Below are positions 44,345 through 53,873 of a stretch of 64,000 bases of DNA, piece by piece. How positions within the stretch are numbered: position 1 is the stretch's first letter; each line of letters opens with the position of its first letter. This DNA comes from Gemmataceae bacterium (GTDB lineage Bacteria; Planctomycetota; Planctomycetia; Gemmatales; Gemmataceae), in contig JALHPZ010000029.1 of the NCBI GenBank assembly GCA_022842245.1, positions 27,597-91,596 of the forward strand, in the 5' to 3' direction. The notes under the pieces were generated by a model. That model ran no database searches. It was given only the letters and a program-made list of their open reading frames with translations, and was not told the DNA's origin. The translations under genes and the position numbers were made by a program.

Positions 44345-45742
44345 CTATCCGCGGAATACGAGCATCGCGATGTTCGCGTAAATGATGATGCCCGTTACGT
44401 CGCTGAGGGTGGCGATGGCGGGGCTGGAGACGAGCGCCGGGTCGCCGCCGCAGCGGTGGATCGCGAGCGGGAGCATGGCGCCGAGCAGAGTGCCCCAAAG
44501 GCAGATGGCGACGACGGCGGCACCGAGCACGAGCGTGAGCTTGAACAGGATGCTGCCGTCGGGCACGAGCGAACTGGGTGTCAGGAAATAGGTGCGGAAC
44601 AAGGCGAGCACGCCGAGCGTGCCGGCGAGCGCGAGGCCCATGAGCACCTCCCGGCCGAGGACGCGCCGCCACTCGCCGGGCCGGATCTGCTCCAGCGAGA
44701 GTGCCCGCACCACAAGCGTGGCGGCCTGCGAACCGGCGTTCCCGCCGACCGACATGACGAGCGGCAGGCAGGCGACAAGTGCGGCGAACGCGCGGATCTT
44801 CTCCTCCTCCCACGCCATCACGTTCACCGTGATCATCTGGAGCATGAAGAGGATGGCGAGCCACTTCACCCGGCCGAGCCACACCTGCAGGAAGCTCGCC
44901 TCCAGGTAGTTCCCCTCGATGCGCCCGACGCCGGCCTGGCGCTGCAGGTCTTCCGTCGCCTCCTCCTGGATCACGTCGATCACGTCGTCGTGCGTGATGA
45001 TGCCGAGCATGTTCCCGTCGGAGTCCAACACCGGCATGGCCACGAAGTCGTACTTCGCCAGCACCTGCGCCGCCTTCTGCACCGGGTCGCCGGCGCGCAC
45101 GGCCACCACCTCGTCCCGCATCAGATCGCGGATGCGCGCGTCCTTCTTCGCGAGGATCAGATCGCGCAGCGAGACGATACCGAGCAGCTTGCGGACCGTG
45201 CGGCCGCCGGGCTTCTGCACCGGTTCGTCGAGCACGTAGTTGTAATAGATCGTCTCGCGTTCCGGCGCCTGCTGGCGGAGCTGTTCGATCGCCTCCTCGG
45301 CCGTGAGACCCTGCGCGAGTCCGGCGAAGTCGGTGGTCATGATGGCGCCGACGGTGTCCTCGCCGTACTCTTCGAGCGCGACGATGTCTTTGCGTTCGGC
45401 GTCGTCGAGACCTTTGAGCAGGCGTTCGCGCACGTCGTCGGGCACGCGCCGAAGCAGGCCGGCTCGGTCGTCGTGCGACATCTTGCCGACGAGCGCGGCG
45501 GCCTGCGGACGGTCGAAGGAAAGCAATTCCAGCTGCATCGCCTGCGGCAGGTATTCGAAGATGGCGGCCTGGTTCGTGGTTTCCGCGTGGTCGAGGATGT
45601 CCCAGATTTGCCCGGCGGAGAAACCATCGAGCACTTCCGCCATCGTGGCGGGATGCAGGTCCTCGCAGAAGGCGCGCAGCCCGGCGGCGTCGCGCTCCTC
45701 GAGCATGAGCCGGATTTCCGGAGTGAACAGCGGATCGGCCAT
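44345..45742 (-). CDS. mgtE: Magnesium transporter MgtE
   Basis: A 465-residue magnesium channel/transporter: N-terminal superhelical MgtE_N domain (about 1-130), tandem CBS domains (about 135-260, with IMTTDFAGLAQGLTAEEAIE and MPVLDSDGNMLGIITHDDV) that sense magnesium, then five transmembrane helices with MSVGGNAGSQAATLVVRAL, the conserved pore region. The start at 45742 is a clean ATG. I see no M-box riboswitch upstream; that space holds a family A repeat. Confidence 0.95.
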   Translation of the reverse strand: MADPLFTPEIRLMLEERDAAGLRAFCEDLHPATMAEVLDGFSAGQIWDILDHAETTNQAAIFEYLPQAMQLELLSFDRPQAAALVGKMSHDDRAGLLRRVPDDVRERLLKGLDDAERKDIVALEEYGEDTVGAIMTTDFAGLAQGLTAEEAIEQLRQQAPERETIYYNYVLDEPVQKPGGRTVRKLLGIVSLRDLILAKKDARIRDLMRDEVVAVRAGDPVQKAAQVLAKYDFVAMPVLDSDGNMLGIITHDDVIDVIQEEATEDLQRQAGVGRIEGNYLEASFLQVWLGRVKWLAILFMLQMITVNVMAWEEEKIRAFAALVACLPLVMSVGGNAGSQAATLVVRALSLEQIRPGEWRRVLGREVLMGLALAGTLGVLALFRTYFLTPSSLVPDGSILFKLTLVLGAAVVAICLWGTLLGAMLPLAIHRCGGDPALVSSPAIATLSDVTGIIIYANIAMLVFRG

Positions 45743-45835
45743 GGTGCTCTCGCGGCGGGATTCGCCCCGCTCATTCTAGGGCAGCGACCGACCACGGATG
45801 GGGCGTTCTGGGTGTCCCGGCTTTCGATGTTTTTT

Positions 45836-45943
45836 CCCTCCCCCATTGAGGGGGAGGGCCGGGGTGGGGGGTCGGGGATTCCCGAATGCTCGCCGAGCGG
45901 ACCGTCACCCCCACCCTAACCCTCCCCCATTGAGGGGGAGGGG
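45836..45943. repeat. Bipartite palindromic dispersed repeat, family A copy 2
   Basis: Inverted relative to 5872-6013: palindrome CCCTCCCCCATTGAGGGGGA plus GGG (45836-45858), block CCGGGGTGGGGGGTCGGGGA plus TT (45859-45880), 21 variable bases (45881-45901), block CCGTCACCCCCACCCTAA (45902-45919) and a second palindrome (45920-45943). It lies between the divergent mgtE and VOC genes. Confidence 0.85.
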
Positions 45944-46035
45944 ACAATACCGATCGAATGGCATCCTCGCATCCTCGCAACGCGATTCGTGCCGGAAGGC
46001 CCGCGCGGAGTCCGCCCGGACGCTACACTGGCGGC

Positions 46036-46437
46036 ATGCCCCGCCGCATCGCCTCCGTCGCCCTCGTCGTGCGCGACTACGACGAAGCCCTCGCCTTCTA
46101 CCGGGACGCGCTCGGGTTCGACGTCCTCGCCGATACCGACCTCGGCGAGGGCAAGCGCTGGGTCGAAGTCGCTCCGTCCGGCGGCGGGACGTCGCTCGTG
46201 CTCGCCGAAGCGACGAACCCTACGCAGCTCGCCGCGGTCGGCGATCAAGCCGGCGGGCGCGTCTTCCTGTTTCTCGAGACCGACGACTTCGCCCGCGACC
46301 ACGCCGCGATGCTCGCGAAGGGCGTGACGTTCCTCGAACGCCCGCGCCGCGAGGCCTACGGCATCGTCGCCGTCTTCGCCGACCTCTACGGCAACCGCTG
46401 GGACCTGATCGAACCGCGTTCCGAAAGTGATCGCTAA
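46036..46437 (+). CDS. VOC/glyoxalase-like protein
   Basis: A 133-residue single vicinal-oxygen-chelate protein with two beta-alpha-beta-beta-beta modules: VALVVRDYDEALAFYRDALG at the N-terminus, GRVFLFLETDDFARDHAAML in the middle and YGIVAVFADLYGNRWDLIEP at the end. The VFADLYGNRWDLIE block carries the usual metal-ligand Glu; the first-module His position is not obvious. The group includes glyoxalases, dioxygenases and resistance proteins, so the substrate is open. The ATG at 46036 is used. Confidence 0.87.
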   Translation: MPRRIASVALVVRDYDEALAFYRDALGFDVLADTDLGEGKRWVEVAPSGGGTSLVLAEATNPTQLAAVGDQAGGRVFLFLETDDFARDHAAMLAKGVTFLERPRREAYGIVAVFADLYGNRWDLIEPRSESDR

Positions 46438-46577
46438 CCCACGGCTTGAACCACCCCCGCAGTGGGAGTGACGCCGGGATCGGATTTCGGTGGCGATCGT
46501 CGGTTCACGGTGCTTGGTGCTGAAGAAGAAGAGGTGATCGTGCAGCGGTCCGGGTCTGCGGCAAGGCCGTCGATCGG

Positions 46578-46663
46578 TCGCCCCTTCGGGGCTTGGGATC
46601 AAGGCCAGCCTACCAGGGGCTTGCGCCCCTGGCAAACATCCGCCGCCGCTCCGCGGCTGAAGA
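46578..46663. repeat. Cluster of three short palindromes
   Basis: GCCCCTTCGGGGC (about 46580), CCAGGGGCTTGCGCCCCTGG (about 46612) and CCGCCGCTCCGCGGC (about 46644) in the gap between the convergent VOC and HNH genes. They could serve as terminators; the second has a 9-base stem. Confidence 0.7.
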
Positions 46664-46671
46664 CGGGGACA

Positions 46672-47280
46672 CTATCCACTCATCTGCACGATGAATACTC
46701 GGACTTCTTCGAGGCTGAATGCGGGAATCCGTCGGTGAAGCACTGCATGACAATTTGGGCACACGGGCCGCAAATCCTTGACCGGATCGATCGAGTGTGC
46801 CGCTTTGACTTCCGAGAGCGGTCGCAAGTGGTGAACGTGGATGAAGCCTTCGGCCACCGGTCCGTAGACTTTGCCGAAGTTCATGGAACAGACTGAGCAA
46901 TGCGTTCCGTGGGCTGCGATGCACTTCCGCCGCGCTTCTGGATCGCGCTCGTAGGCGTTGACGGTGATGGTTCGGGTGGCACCCTCGACGATTCGTTCCG
47001 ACTCGAACACTTCTTCGGGGAAGTCATGAGCTTTGAAAGTTCCGTCCCGGTAGCGTTCGAGCTCCGCGATTTGTTCGTCTGTCAGATTCGCGGCTCGACC
47101 CTGTTCATACTTTGGATTGTCTCCATCCGAAACGCCGGTTCGAATCGTACTCGTCTCGATCTTGCAACCGAGTATCGCTTCAAGGGCTTTCTGCGCCGTT
47201 GCGGTGTTCCACCCAAGCTGTCCAAGGCGATAGCAAATGCTCGTGACGCTGTATCCCCATAACTTCTTGTAAGGTCGCAT
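46672..47280 (-). CDS. HNH endonuclease domain protein
   Basis: A 202-residue protein with a C-terminal HNH nuclease of the McrA-like/DUF-associated type: CSVCSMNFGK, then FIHVHHLRPL (His-His catalytic pair), DLRPVCPNCHAVLHRR (the Asn/His part, with the second zinc Cys pair). The N-terminal half (about 1-100) is helical, with ICYRLGQLGWNTATAQKALE, a DNA-binding-like region. Genes of this kind occur as lone restriction-type nucleases in many genomes. No partner methyltransferase or McrB-like GTPase is next to it. Confidence 0.87.
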   Translation of the reverse strand: MRPYKKLWGYSVTSICYRLGQLGWNTATAQKALEAILGCKIETSTIRTGVSDGDNPKYEQGRAANLTDEQIAELERYRDGTFKAHDFPEEVFESERIVEGATRTITVNAYERDPEARRKCIAAHGTHCSVCSMNFGKVYGPVAEGFIHVHHLRPLSEVKAAHSIDPVKDLRPVCPNCHAVLHRRIPAFSLEEVRVFIVQMSG

Positions 47281-47413
47281 GGGGCTTGATCACATGGTTT
47301 TTGTAGATTTCACGTCCGCGACTCACGGTATTGTGATCCACTCCGGAACGCAAGCCTGATGCATAGAAATCGGTGGACCTCACAAAGCTCGGCCCACCAT
47401 AAGAATGCGGTTT

Positions 47414-50400
47414 TCACCCCGCAGCCGTGCCCACCGCTCGGAAGTCCTCCATCGCCCGCGCCACGGCCAGTGGGACGACCTTCTTCAACCGGTGCTCGCG
47501 GCGGATGTCGGCCCAGCGGTCGAGGATCTTCTTCGCCTGACGGCTGCCGGTGCGCTCGTGGTACTGCTTCACCAGCGGGTGCAGCCACTCGTAATCGGCG
47601 TGCTTGCACGGCAGGGCGGCGACGGCGTTGCTGTGCAGTTTCGCCGCCAGTTCGTTGCGCGGGTCGAAGACGAACAGCTCGCCACCGGTCATGCCGCTGC
47701 CGACCTCGTTCTCGATCGGGCCGAGGATCACCACGCGGCCGCGCGTCATGTACTCGCAGGCGTACTTGCCGGCGGCCTCGGCCACGATCGTCGCGCCGCT
47801 GTTGCGGATGCCGAGCCGGTGCCCGGCGCGGCCACCGATGAACACCTGACCGCCGGTCGCGCCGAAGGCGACGTTGTTCCCGGCCACGCTCATGATCTCG
47901 CCGCCGTAGTCGGAGGCCTTGTAGTCGAGCGTGACGACGACGGTGCCGCCGGAGATCCCCTTCGCCAAGCCGTCCTGGCAGAAGCCGCGTAGCTCCAAAT
48001 CGAGGCCATCGACGCACCAGGCGCCGAAGCTCTGCCCGGCCTCGCCCTCGAACTTCACGCGGATCTTCCGGCCGTTGGGCATCCCCTCGCGCCCGTAGAG
48101 CGCCGCGATCTGGCAGGCGATCGTCGCGCCCACGCTGCGGTCGCCGTTGTTGATGCGGAACGTCAGCGTCGCGTCCTGCGCAAGGTCGATGGCGTCCTGG
48201 AAGGCGGTCACGAGCTTCTGATTCAGGTTCGGGCCGGGCGGTTCGCAGACGCCGATGGTGCCGGTGAATTGTGGGAACTTCGCCTCCAGCTTATCGAGCG
48301 CCATGTCGGGCCGGAGGAACTTCGAGAGGTCCACCTGCGCCGGTCGGCCCTTCAGGTCCGTACGGCGTTCGAGCAGGTCGCTGCGTCCCGTGATCTGGCT
48401 GATGTGCGTGAAGCCCATCTCGGCGAGCAGGCAGCGCACCTCCTCCGCGACGGCGTGCATGTACGCCTTCGTGTGCTCGGGGTGGCCCTTGAAGATTTCC
48501 GGCGAACCGGTGATGCCGGTCGGGCAGTTCGGGATGTGGCAGCTCTTGCAGACGATGCAGCCGACCGACACCATGAGGCCCTGGCCGAAGACGAACTGGT
48601 CCGCTCCGAGCAGGGCGTACTTGATGACGTCCCAGCCGTTCTTGATGCCGCCGCCGACGCGCAGCTTCACGCCGGTGCGGATGCCGTTGACGACGAGCGC
48701 CTGGTGCGCCTCGCAGAGGCCCATCTCGCTCGGCAACCCGGCGTGTTCCTTGCTGCTCACCATCGCCGCGCCGGTGCCGCCGTCAATGCCGTCGATCTCG
48801 ATGACGTCCGCGCCGGCCTTCGCCACGCCGACGGCGATCGTGCCGATGTTGTCCACGGCCACGAGCTTCACCGACACCAGCACGCCCGGCCGTGTCGCCT
48901 TCAGGTCGTAGATGAGCTGCGCCAGGTCTTCGATGGAATAGATGTCATGGTGCGGCGGCGGCGAAATCAGGTCGGTTCCCGGCCGCGAGAAGCGGATCTC
49001 GGCGATCTCGCTCGTCACCTTCTTGCCCATCAACTGTCCGCCCTCGCCGGGCTTGGCGCCTTGCGCCATCTTGATCTGCAGTTCCTCGGCGTTCACCAGA
49101 TACTCAGCGTCGACGCCGAATCGCCCGGACGCCACCTGCCGGATGCGGCTGCGGAAGCGGCTCTTGTTCAAATCGCCGCCGAGCGTGTAGACCTCCGGAT
49201 GCGCCCGGCGCTGCTCGCGGACTCGCTCCCAGAAGGAGCCCCACGCCCGCGGCGGGATGTCGTTGCGGAAGCGGGATTCGCCACCTTCGCCGGAGTTGCT
49301 GAAGCCGCCGAGTTCGTTAAGCGCCGCCGCGATCGTCATGTGCGAGGCACCGGTGAGCGCCCCGTGGCTCATCGCCGCGCCGCGGAAGTGGTTCACGATG
49401 ATGTCGAGCGCCGGCTGCACCGTCGCCTTGTCGATCTGTGCCCCGGCCTTGATCTTGAACAGGTCGCGCAGCACCGTTGGCACGCGCGTGTTCACCATGT
49501 CCGTGAACTTCTTGAACTTCTCGTTCACCTTCAGTTCGAGCGTATCGTCCTTTATCTGGGGCGGACTGGTGTAGGCGACTTCGCCGCCGCCGCCGTCCGG
49601 CTCGGGGTGCGCCTCGATCACCGCGTTTCGCAGCGCCATCCGCACCTTCGCGTTGAAGGCGTGATAGTCCTTGTTCCGGCCCATCGGCGAATTCTTCGCC
49701 GCCATCTCCTCGGCCCGCTCGACGCGCCAGTTCACGTCGTCCACCAGGTCCGCGAGCGTCAGCCCGCCGACGCGGCTGGGGAAGTCGCCAAGGAATTCCA
49801 TCAATTCCGGCCCGAAACCGACCGCCTCGAAGAGCATCGCCCCGCGATAACCTTCGATGGTCGTGATCCCCATCTTTGAGATCACCTTCTTGATCGTGTC
49901 TTCCAGCGCCTCGAACAGGTTCTCGAGTGCCTCGCGCGCGGGAATCGAGATGTCCTGCTTGCTCTCGGGGTGCTTGTAGGTGATGCCGTCCTTCACGAGG
50001 CGCAACATCAGGTACGGGTGGACGGCATCGGCGCCGAACGCCACCAGCACGCAGACATCGTGTCCTTCCTGGATGTCCCCGGCCTGCACCACCAGCGAGC
50101 AGCGGTCCCGCAGGCCCTGCTGGCAGAGGTAGTTGTGCACGGCCCCGAGCGCGAGCAAGGACGGAATCGGGTCGATCCCCTTCCGGCACGCTTCCTTATC
50201 GCTGATGCACAGGACGTGATAACCTTCGTGCACCGCCTTCTCGGCGTCGCTCCGCAGCTTGTGCAGCGCGCTTCGCAATGCGTCCGCGCCGCCCTGCAGG
50301 GGGAACGTCGCGTCCAGCAGCTTGAAGCCGAGCAGCTCGTTCTGCTTGATCTCTTCGATCACCGCGTCGCTGATCACCGGTGAAGGCAGTTCCACCTGCT

Positions 50401-52129
50401 TGACCGGCGTCTCCCCCTCCTCGCCACGCAGCTTCGACTTGCCCAGGTACGTCGTCAACGACATCGCCCCGCCTTCGCGGTACGGGTCGATCGGCGGGTT
50501 CGTCACCTCGGCGAAGGTCTGCTGGCAATACTTGAACAGCGTCGGGTGGTGTTGGCTGAAGATCGTCAGCACGCGGTCGTGCCCCATGCTGGAGAGCGGT
50601 TCCTTCTTCAGCTTCGCCATGTCTTTCACGAACACGGCGCGGTCGAAGTCCCACCCGCACGCCTGGAGCAGGTTCTCCAGCGTCCAGTTCTGTTCCTTGA
50701 GCATCGCGCCGACGACGTCTTCCACCTGCCGTGTGAAGTCGAACCCTTCGGTGATGACCACCTGCCGGGCGTTCAGGTCGTGGATGTCGCCGAGTTCGGC
50801 CTTGGCCTCCTCGACGACGCGGCCCATGATCTGCTTGCTGTCGAGGCGCGTGCCGGTCAGCGTGTCGAGCGCGATCATCTCGCCGGGCTGGAGCTGGCCG
50901 CTGGCGACGATGGTGGTGTTATCGAGCCCGAAGACGCCGGTCTCGGAGCCGATGTAGAGCCAGCCGCGCTGATCGGCGCACCAGCGGACGGGGCGCAAGC
51001 CCATGCGGTCGACGAGGCCGACCATGTAGCGGCCGTCGGTGCCGAGGATGCCGGCGGGGCCGTCCCACGCCGCGAGGCTGCCGAGCGAGCGACGGCAATA
51101 CGTGTACAGTTGGAACGCTTCCGGCCCCCAGACGTCGGCCTCGGTGTCCCACACCGGCGGGATCGAAAGGCGCACGGCGCGGAGCAGACTCCAGTTCCGC
51201 TCGAGCAGCAGGTATTCCAGCCATTCGTCGAGGTTGCCCGAATCGCTCATCTTCGGCGAGCAGATGTTCCCGCCCGGCGGCATGGGTTTCAGGCCGCGCG
51301 AGTAGGCCGCCACGGCGTTCCGGTTCGTGCGGATCGTATTGATCTCGCCGTTGTGGCAGGTAAAGCGGAACGGCTGCGCGAGCTTCCAGTTGGGGAAGGT
51401 ATTCGTGCTGTAACGCCGGTGAAAGATGGCAATGCCGGTCTCGAAGCCGGGCGCCGTCAGGTCCGGGTAATAGTCGCAGAAGTGCTGGCTGGTGAAGAGG
51501 CCCTTGTAGCTGACGAGTCGCGTCGAGAGGGACGGAATGTAAACGTCGAGTCCGGCGGCCTTGAAAGCCTCGCGCAGGACGAGCCGCTGGCGGTAGAGCC
51601 ACGTCTCGGCGGCGTTGGCGTCGCCGTTCACGAGGAAGATCCACTGCTCGATGGCACCGGGTTTTGTCTCGCGGGCAGTCTTCGGCAGGATATCGTCATT
51701 CGAAGGAACGGGTCGCACGCCGAGCAGCTTGACCGGTCCGCCGGCGAGATGCTTGCGCAGGAGGGCGCGAGCGGCGTCGATCTTCGCTGCGTCGGTGTCG
51801 TGGAAGAAGACGACGCCGACGGCGAGCGTATGGTCCGGCCCGACGTGCCGGGCGTCCGGGAAGCCGAGGCGCTTGGCCTCCTCACGGAAGAACGCCTGCG
51901 GGATCTGGAGCGTGAGGCCCGTGCCGTCGCCGGCGGAGCCGCAGACGCCGCCGCGGTGTTCGAGCGAGCGCAGCGCGAGCGTGGCTTTCTGAACGACCTC
52001 GGCGTTCGGTTTCCCGTCCTTGGCGGCGACGCCGCCGATGCCACAGGCATCGGAGCCGACATCGTTGGTGTACAGGAGTTGCCCGGATCGCACGAGATCG
52101 AGACCGGCGTTCATCCCTTGCATTCTCAC
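47414..52129 (-). CDS. gltB: Glutamate synthase large subunit
   Basis: A 1571-residue enzyme that makes two glutamates from glutamine and 2-oxoglutarate. The glutaminase domain (about 25-430) has the catalytic Cys in SDACGIGGVAA, with a longer propeptide than usual. The synthase domain includes GFSNSGEGGESRFRND, EIDGIDGGTGAA (FMN site) and CIVCKSCHIPNCPTGI, the 3Fe-4S cysteines. The C-terminal GXGXG domain contains SGGTVVVTLDY. In-frame ATGs at 52129, 52123 and 52114 are all possible starts. The small subunit gene gltD is not in the window, so the electron donor is not evident. Confidence 0.96.
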   Translation of the reverse strand: MRMQGMNAGLDLVRSGQLLYTNDVGSDACGIGGVAAKDGKPNAEVVQKATLALRSLEHRGGVCGSAGDGTGLTLQIPQAFFREEAKRLGFPDARHVGPDHTLAVGVVFFHDTDAAKIDAARALLRKHLAGGPVKLLGVRPVPSNDDILPKTARETKPGAIEQWIFLVNGDANAAETWLYRQRLVLREAFKAAGLDVYIPSLSTRLVSYKGLFTSQHFCDYYPDLTAPGFETGIAIFHRRYSTNTFPNWKLAQPFRFTCHNGEINTIRTNRNAVAAYSRGLKPMPPGGNICSPKMSDSGNLDEWLEYLLLERNWSLLRAVRLSIPPVWDTEADVWGPEAFQLYTYCRRSLGSLAAWDGPAGILGTDGRYMVGLVDRMGLRPVRWCADQRGWLYIGSETGVFGLDNTTIVASGQLQPGEMIALDTLTGTRLDSKQIMGRVVEEAKAELGDIHDLNARQVVITEGFDFTRQVEDVVGAMLKEQNWTLENLLQACGWDFDRAVFVKDMAKLKKEPLSSMGHDRVLTIFSQHHPTLFKYCQQTFAEVTNPPIDPYREGGAMSLTTYLGKSKLRGEEGETPVKQVELPSPVISDAVIEEIKQNELLGFKLLDATFPLQGGADALRSALHKLRSDAEKAVHEGYHVLCISDKEACRKGIDPIPSLLALGAVHNYLCQQGLRDRCSLVVQAGDIQEGHDVCVLVAFGADAVHPYLMLRLVKDGITYKHPESKQDISIPAREALENLFEALEDTIKKVISKMGITTIEGYRGAMLFEAVGFGPELMEFLGDFPSRVGGLTLADLVDDVNWRVERAEEMAAKNSPMGRNKDYHAFNAKVRMALRNAVIEAHPEPDGGGGEVAYTSPPQIKDDTLELKVNEKFKKFTDMVNTRVPTVLRDLFKIKAGAQIDKATVQPALDIIVNHFRGAAMSHGALTGASHMTIAAALNELGGFSNSGEGGESRFRNDIPPRAWGSFWERVREQRRAHPEVYTLGGDLNKSRFRSRIRQVASGRFGVDAEYLVNAEELQIKMAQGAKPGEGGQLMGKKVTSEIAEIRFSRPGTDLISPPPHHDIYSIEDLAQLIYDLKATRPGVLVSVKLVAVDNIGTIAVGVAKAGADVIEIDGIDGGTGAAMVSSKEHAGLPSEMGLCEAHQALVVNGIRTGVKLRVGGGIKNGWDVIKYALLGADQFVFGQGLMVSVGCIVCKSCHIPNCPTGITGSPEIFKGHPEHTKAYMHAVAEEVRCLLAEMGFTHISQITGRSDLLERRTDLKGRPAQVDLSKFLRPDMALDKLEAKFPQFTGTIGVCEPPGPNLNQKLVTAFQDAIDLAQDATLTFRINNGDRSVGATIACQIAALYGREGMPNGRKIRVKFEGEAGQSFGAWCVDGLDLELRGFCQDGLAKGISGGTVVVTLDYKASDYGGEIMSVAGNNVAFGATGGQVFIGGRAGHRLGIRNSGATIVAEAAGKYACEYMTRGRVVILGPIENEVGSGMTGGELFVFDPRNELAAKLHSNAVAALPCKHADYEWLHPLVKQYHERTGSRQAKKILDRWADIRREHRLKKVVPLAVARAMEDFRAVGTAAG

Positions 52130-52314
52130 GATTGGAGTGGTTGGAAGAAACTCGACACAACCTCACTAGTCTACGCGATTTCCGGGAATGGGACAGCGTC
52201 GCGCGGGAAAGGTTCGGGACGACCGACCGTCATAACCGGACGGTGCCGGCTCAACCACGGTCCGATTACTCCAAAAACCGTACGAGTTCAGTCGTTAAAA
52301 AACGGATGAAACCC

Positions 52315-52343
52315 TTGCAGGGCGGAAAACAGGCCGGTACAAC
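52315..52343 (+). promoter_or_regulatory. Sigma70-type promoter of the small membrane protein
   Basis: TTGCAG, 17 bases, TACAAC, located about 96 bases before the ATG at 52439, in the 309-base gap between gltB and that gene. Four of six bases match consensus in each box and the spacing is ideal. No other feature was seen in this gap. Confidence 0.5.
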
Positions 52344-52438
52344 GTGAACCAAGCCGTACCCGGATTCGTCGCGGAAGACCGATCCGCTCGGGCATGGTGG
52401 AAACCCGTCCCTTTCCTTTCCGAACGAAAGAGTTCATC

Positions 52439-52546
52439 ATGGGCGATTTCATCGGTTCGACGATGTTCTTTGTTGTCATGGGCGCCGCTCTCGTCGGCCT
52501 CATCATTCTGTTCGTGATCATGCAAAAGAAGAAGAACGACGAGTAA
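52439..52546 (+). CDS. 35-residue single-pass membrane protein
   Basis: Encodes MGDFIGSTMFFVVMGAALVG then a continuing hydrophobic stretch LIILFVIMQ and a basic end KKKNDE. One transmembrane helix with the positive end after it suggests the C-terminus stays in the cytoplasm. It has a good promoter upstream and a hairpin terminator 19 bases after the stop, so it looks like a stand-alone transcription unit. The ribosome site is weak (AAAGAG). Small proteins of this shape often regulate larger membrane complexes; no partner is evident. Confidence 0.6.
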   Translation: MGDFIGSTMFFVVMGAALVGLIILFVIMQKKKNDE

Positions 52547-52564
52547 TCACCTGAGATATTCCAT

Positions 52565-52597
52565 ACGCTTCCGGTCCCGCGGCCGGGAGCGTTTGTT
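52565..52597. terminator. Hairpin between convergent genes
   Basis: ACGCTTCCGG ... CCGGGAGCGT with a short GC-rich loop, followed by TTGTTT on the plus strand. It separates the small membrane protein gene from the convergent lipoprotein gene ending at 52602. Confidence 0.65.
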
Positions 52598-52601
52598 TGC
52601 C

Positions 52602-53873
52602 TCAGGGCGCGAGCGCCCAGGCCTTGGCGATGCTTTTTCCATCGATGACCGCCCTGCCGCCCAGATAGAGCCGTCCGCCGTCGTCCCGCGTCACACTGCC
52701 ATACACCAATACCCCATCTCCTTCGCCGGGCATGGTCGCCGCACGGGCCGTCGCACGCTTCGTCCTTAAATCCACCGTCAGCCACTCCCACACCATCGAT
52801 CCCGGCCTGCGGCCCAGCCCCGCGACCACCGACTCGCCATCCCACGACATCAGTGACGGGCAGTAGCACTCTCCGTCGGGATGGATCGTGCCGAGGTCCA
52901 CGATCGCGGTGCCCGTGGCGCGCGGCGTCAGCCGGTACAGCCGGCCGCGATCGGTGACGAAGGCGAATCCGTCGTCCTTCAAGGCCGCGATGCCCACAAG
53001 ACCGTGCGAACTCGAATTCGGAGCCGTGTCGTAGTCGGTGAGGGGAAACGCGGCGATCTCGAGCAGATTCATGTCGAATTCGACCAACTCAACCATGTTC
53101 GACCGGACCCGCGGAACGTAAACGTGGCCCCGAGAATCGGCGAGGATGTTCCGCGTCGTGTGCCCGCCAACCGACCCGACCCGCACGTGGCCGGCGAGTT
53201 GCCCGGTCTCGGTGTCCCATCGATAGAGTACATGGTCGAAGTAGCCGAGGTAAAAAACGAACTTCCCGCCGACGGCGGACGCGATGATCGCCTCGCGGAC
53301 CTCGGCCAGATGCTCCCACGCACCGCCCTCCGGCCGCACGCGCCAGAGGTGCGAGCCAAAGGTCGGCGGCTTTGTGCCGTCCTCGTTTTCGCCCCCCTCG
53401 TCCATCGACGCGAAGTGCAGCCACCCATCGGCTGCCTGCCAGATCTTCGTGTGGATCTTATTCTGATTCTCCCCCGGCTTCGCGAGGCCGAGCCGCTTCA
53501 GGTTCTCGACCACGCCGCCGCGATCGGTCGCCTGCCCGGTGGCCGGGTCGTACTCGAGCAGATGCGCCGAGAGGTGTTCGTCGCCATCGGTGGACACGCC
53601 GTAGTAAATGTGCCCGAGATGGTCGCGCCCGGTGCTACCCCAGACGGCGGCGGCGGCGTGGAACGGCGGCAGGTTGATCGGCCGGATCGTCGGCGCGCGA
53701 TCCAGCGGCGCGTCGGTGAAGACGAAGTTGCGCGGTTTCGGAAGGTCGAATCGGGGCTTGAACGCTTTGAGCTGGAAAGGTTCGGGTTCAGGCGTCGCGA
53801 CGGGCGGCACCACCGACGAGGATCCTGCGCAGCCCGCGAGCGCGACCAGTGCGAAGACCGTGAACCGCGTCAC
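52602..53873 (-). CDS. Lipoprotein with beta-propeller-like repeats
   Basis: A 423-residue lipoprotein, signal FTVFALVALAGC (Cys15). The mature region contains repeated blades such as GHIYYGVSTDGDEHLSAHLL, GWLHFASMDEGG, KFVFYLGYFDHVLYRWDTET and GHVYVPRVRSN, with Gly/Trp/Asp turns as in YVTN- or SMP-30-like propellers. No catalytic motif is recognised. The GTG start at 53873 overlaps the PSP1-like gene's stop in GTGA, so translation is coupled. It is the last gene of the four-gene operon that begins at 55976. Confidence 0.82.
   Translation of the reverse strand: MTRFTVFALVALAGCAGSSSVVPPVATPEPEPFQLKAFKPRFDLPKPRNFVFTDAPLDRAPTIRPINLPPFHAAAAVWGSTGRDHLGHIYYGVSTDGDEHLSAHLLEYDPATGQATDRGGVVENLKRLGLAKPGENQNKIHTKIWQAADGWLHFASMDEGGENEDGTKPPTFGSHLWRVRPEGGAWEHLAEVREAIIASAVGGKFVFYLGYFDHVLYRWDTETGQLAGHVRVGSVGGHTTRNILADSRGHVYVPRVRSNMVELVEFDMNLLEIAAFPLTDYDTAPNSSSHGLVGIAALKDDGFAFVTDRGRLYRLTPRATGTAIVDLGTIHPDGECYCPSLMSWDGESVVAGLGRRPGSMVWEWLTVDLRTKRATARAATMPGEGDGVLVYGSVTRDDGGRLYLGGRAVIDGKSIAKAWALAP

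Noticed and set aside
45743..45835. M-box magnesium riboswitch upstream of mgtE
   Set aside because: Only about 90 bases lie between the start codon and the family A repeat, and no M-box helices are seen.
47130..47160. TpsiC-like GGTTCGAATC resembling a tRNA arm
   Set aside because: It lies inside the HNH gene and no acceptor, D or anticodon stems fit around it.
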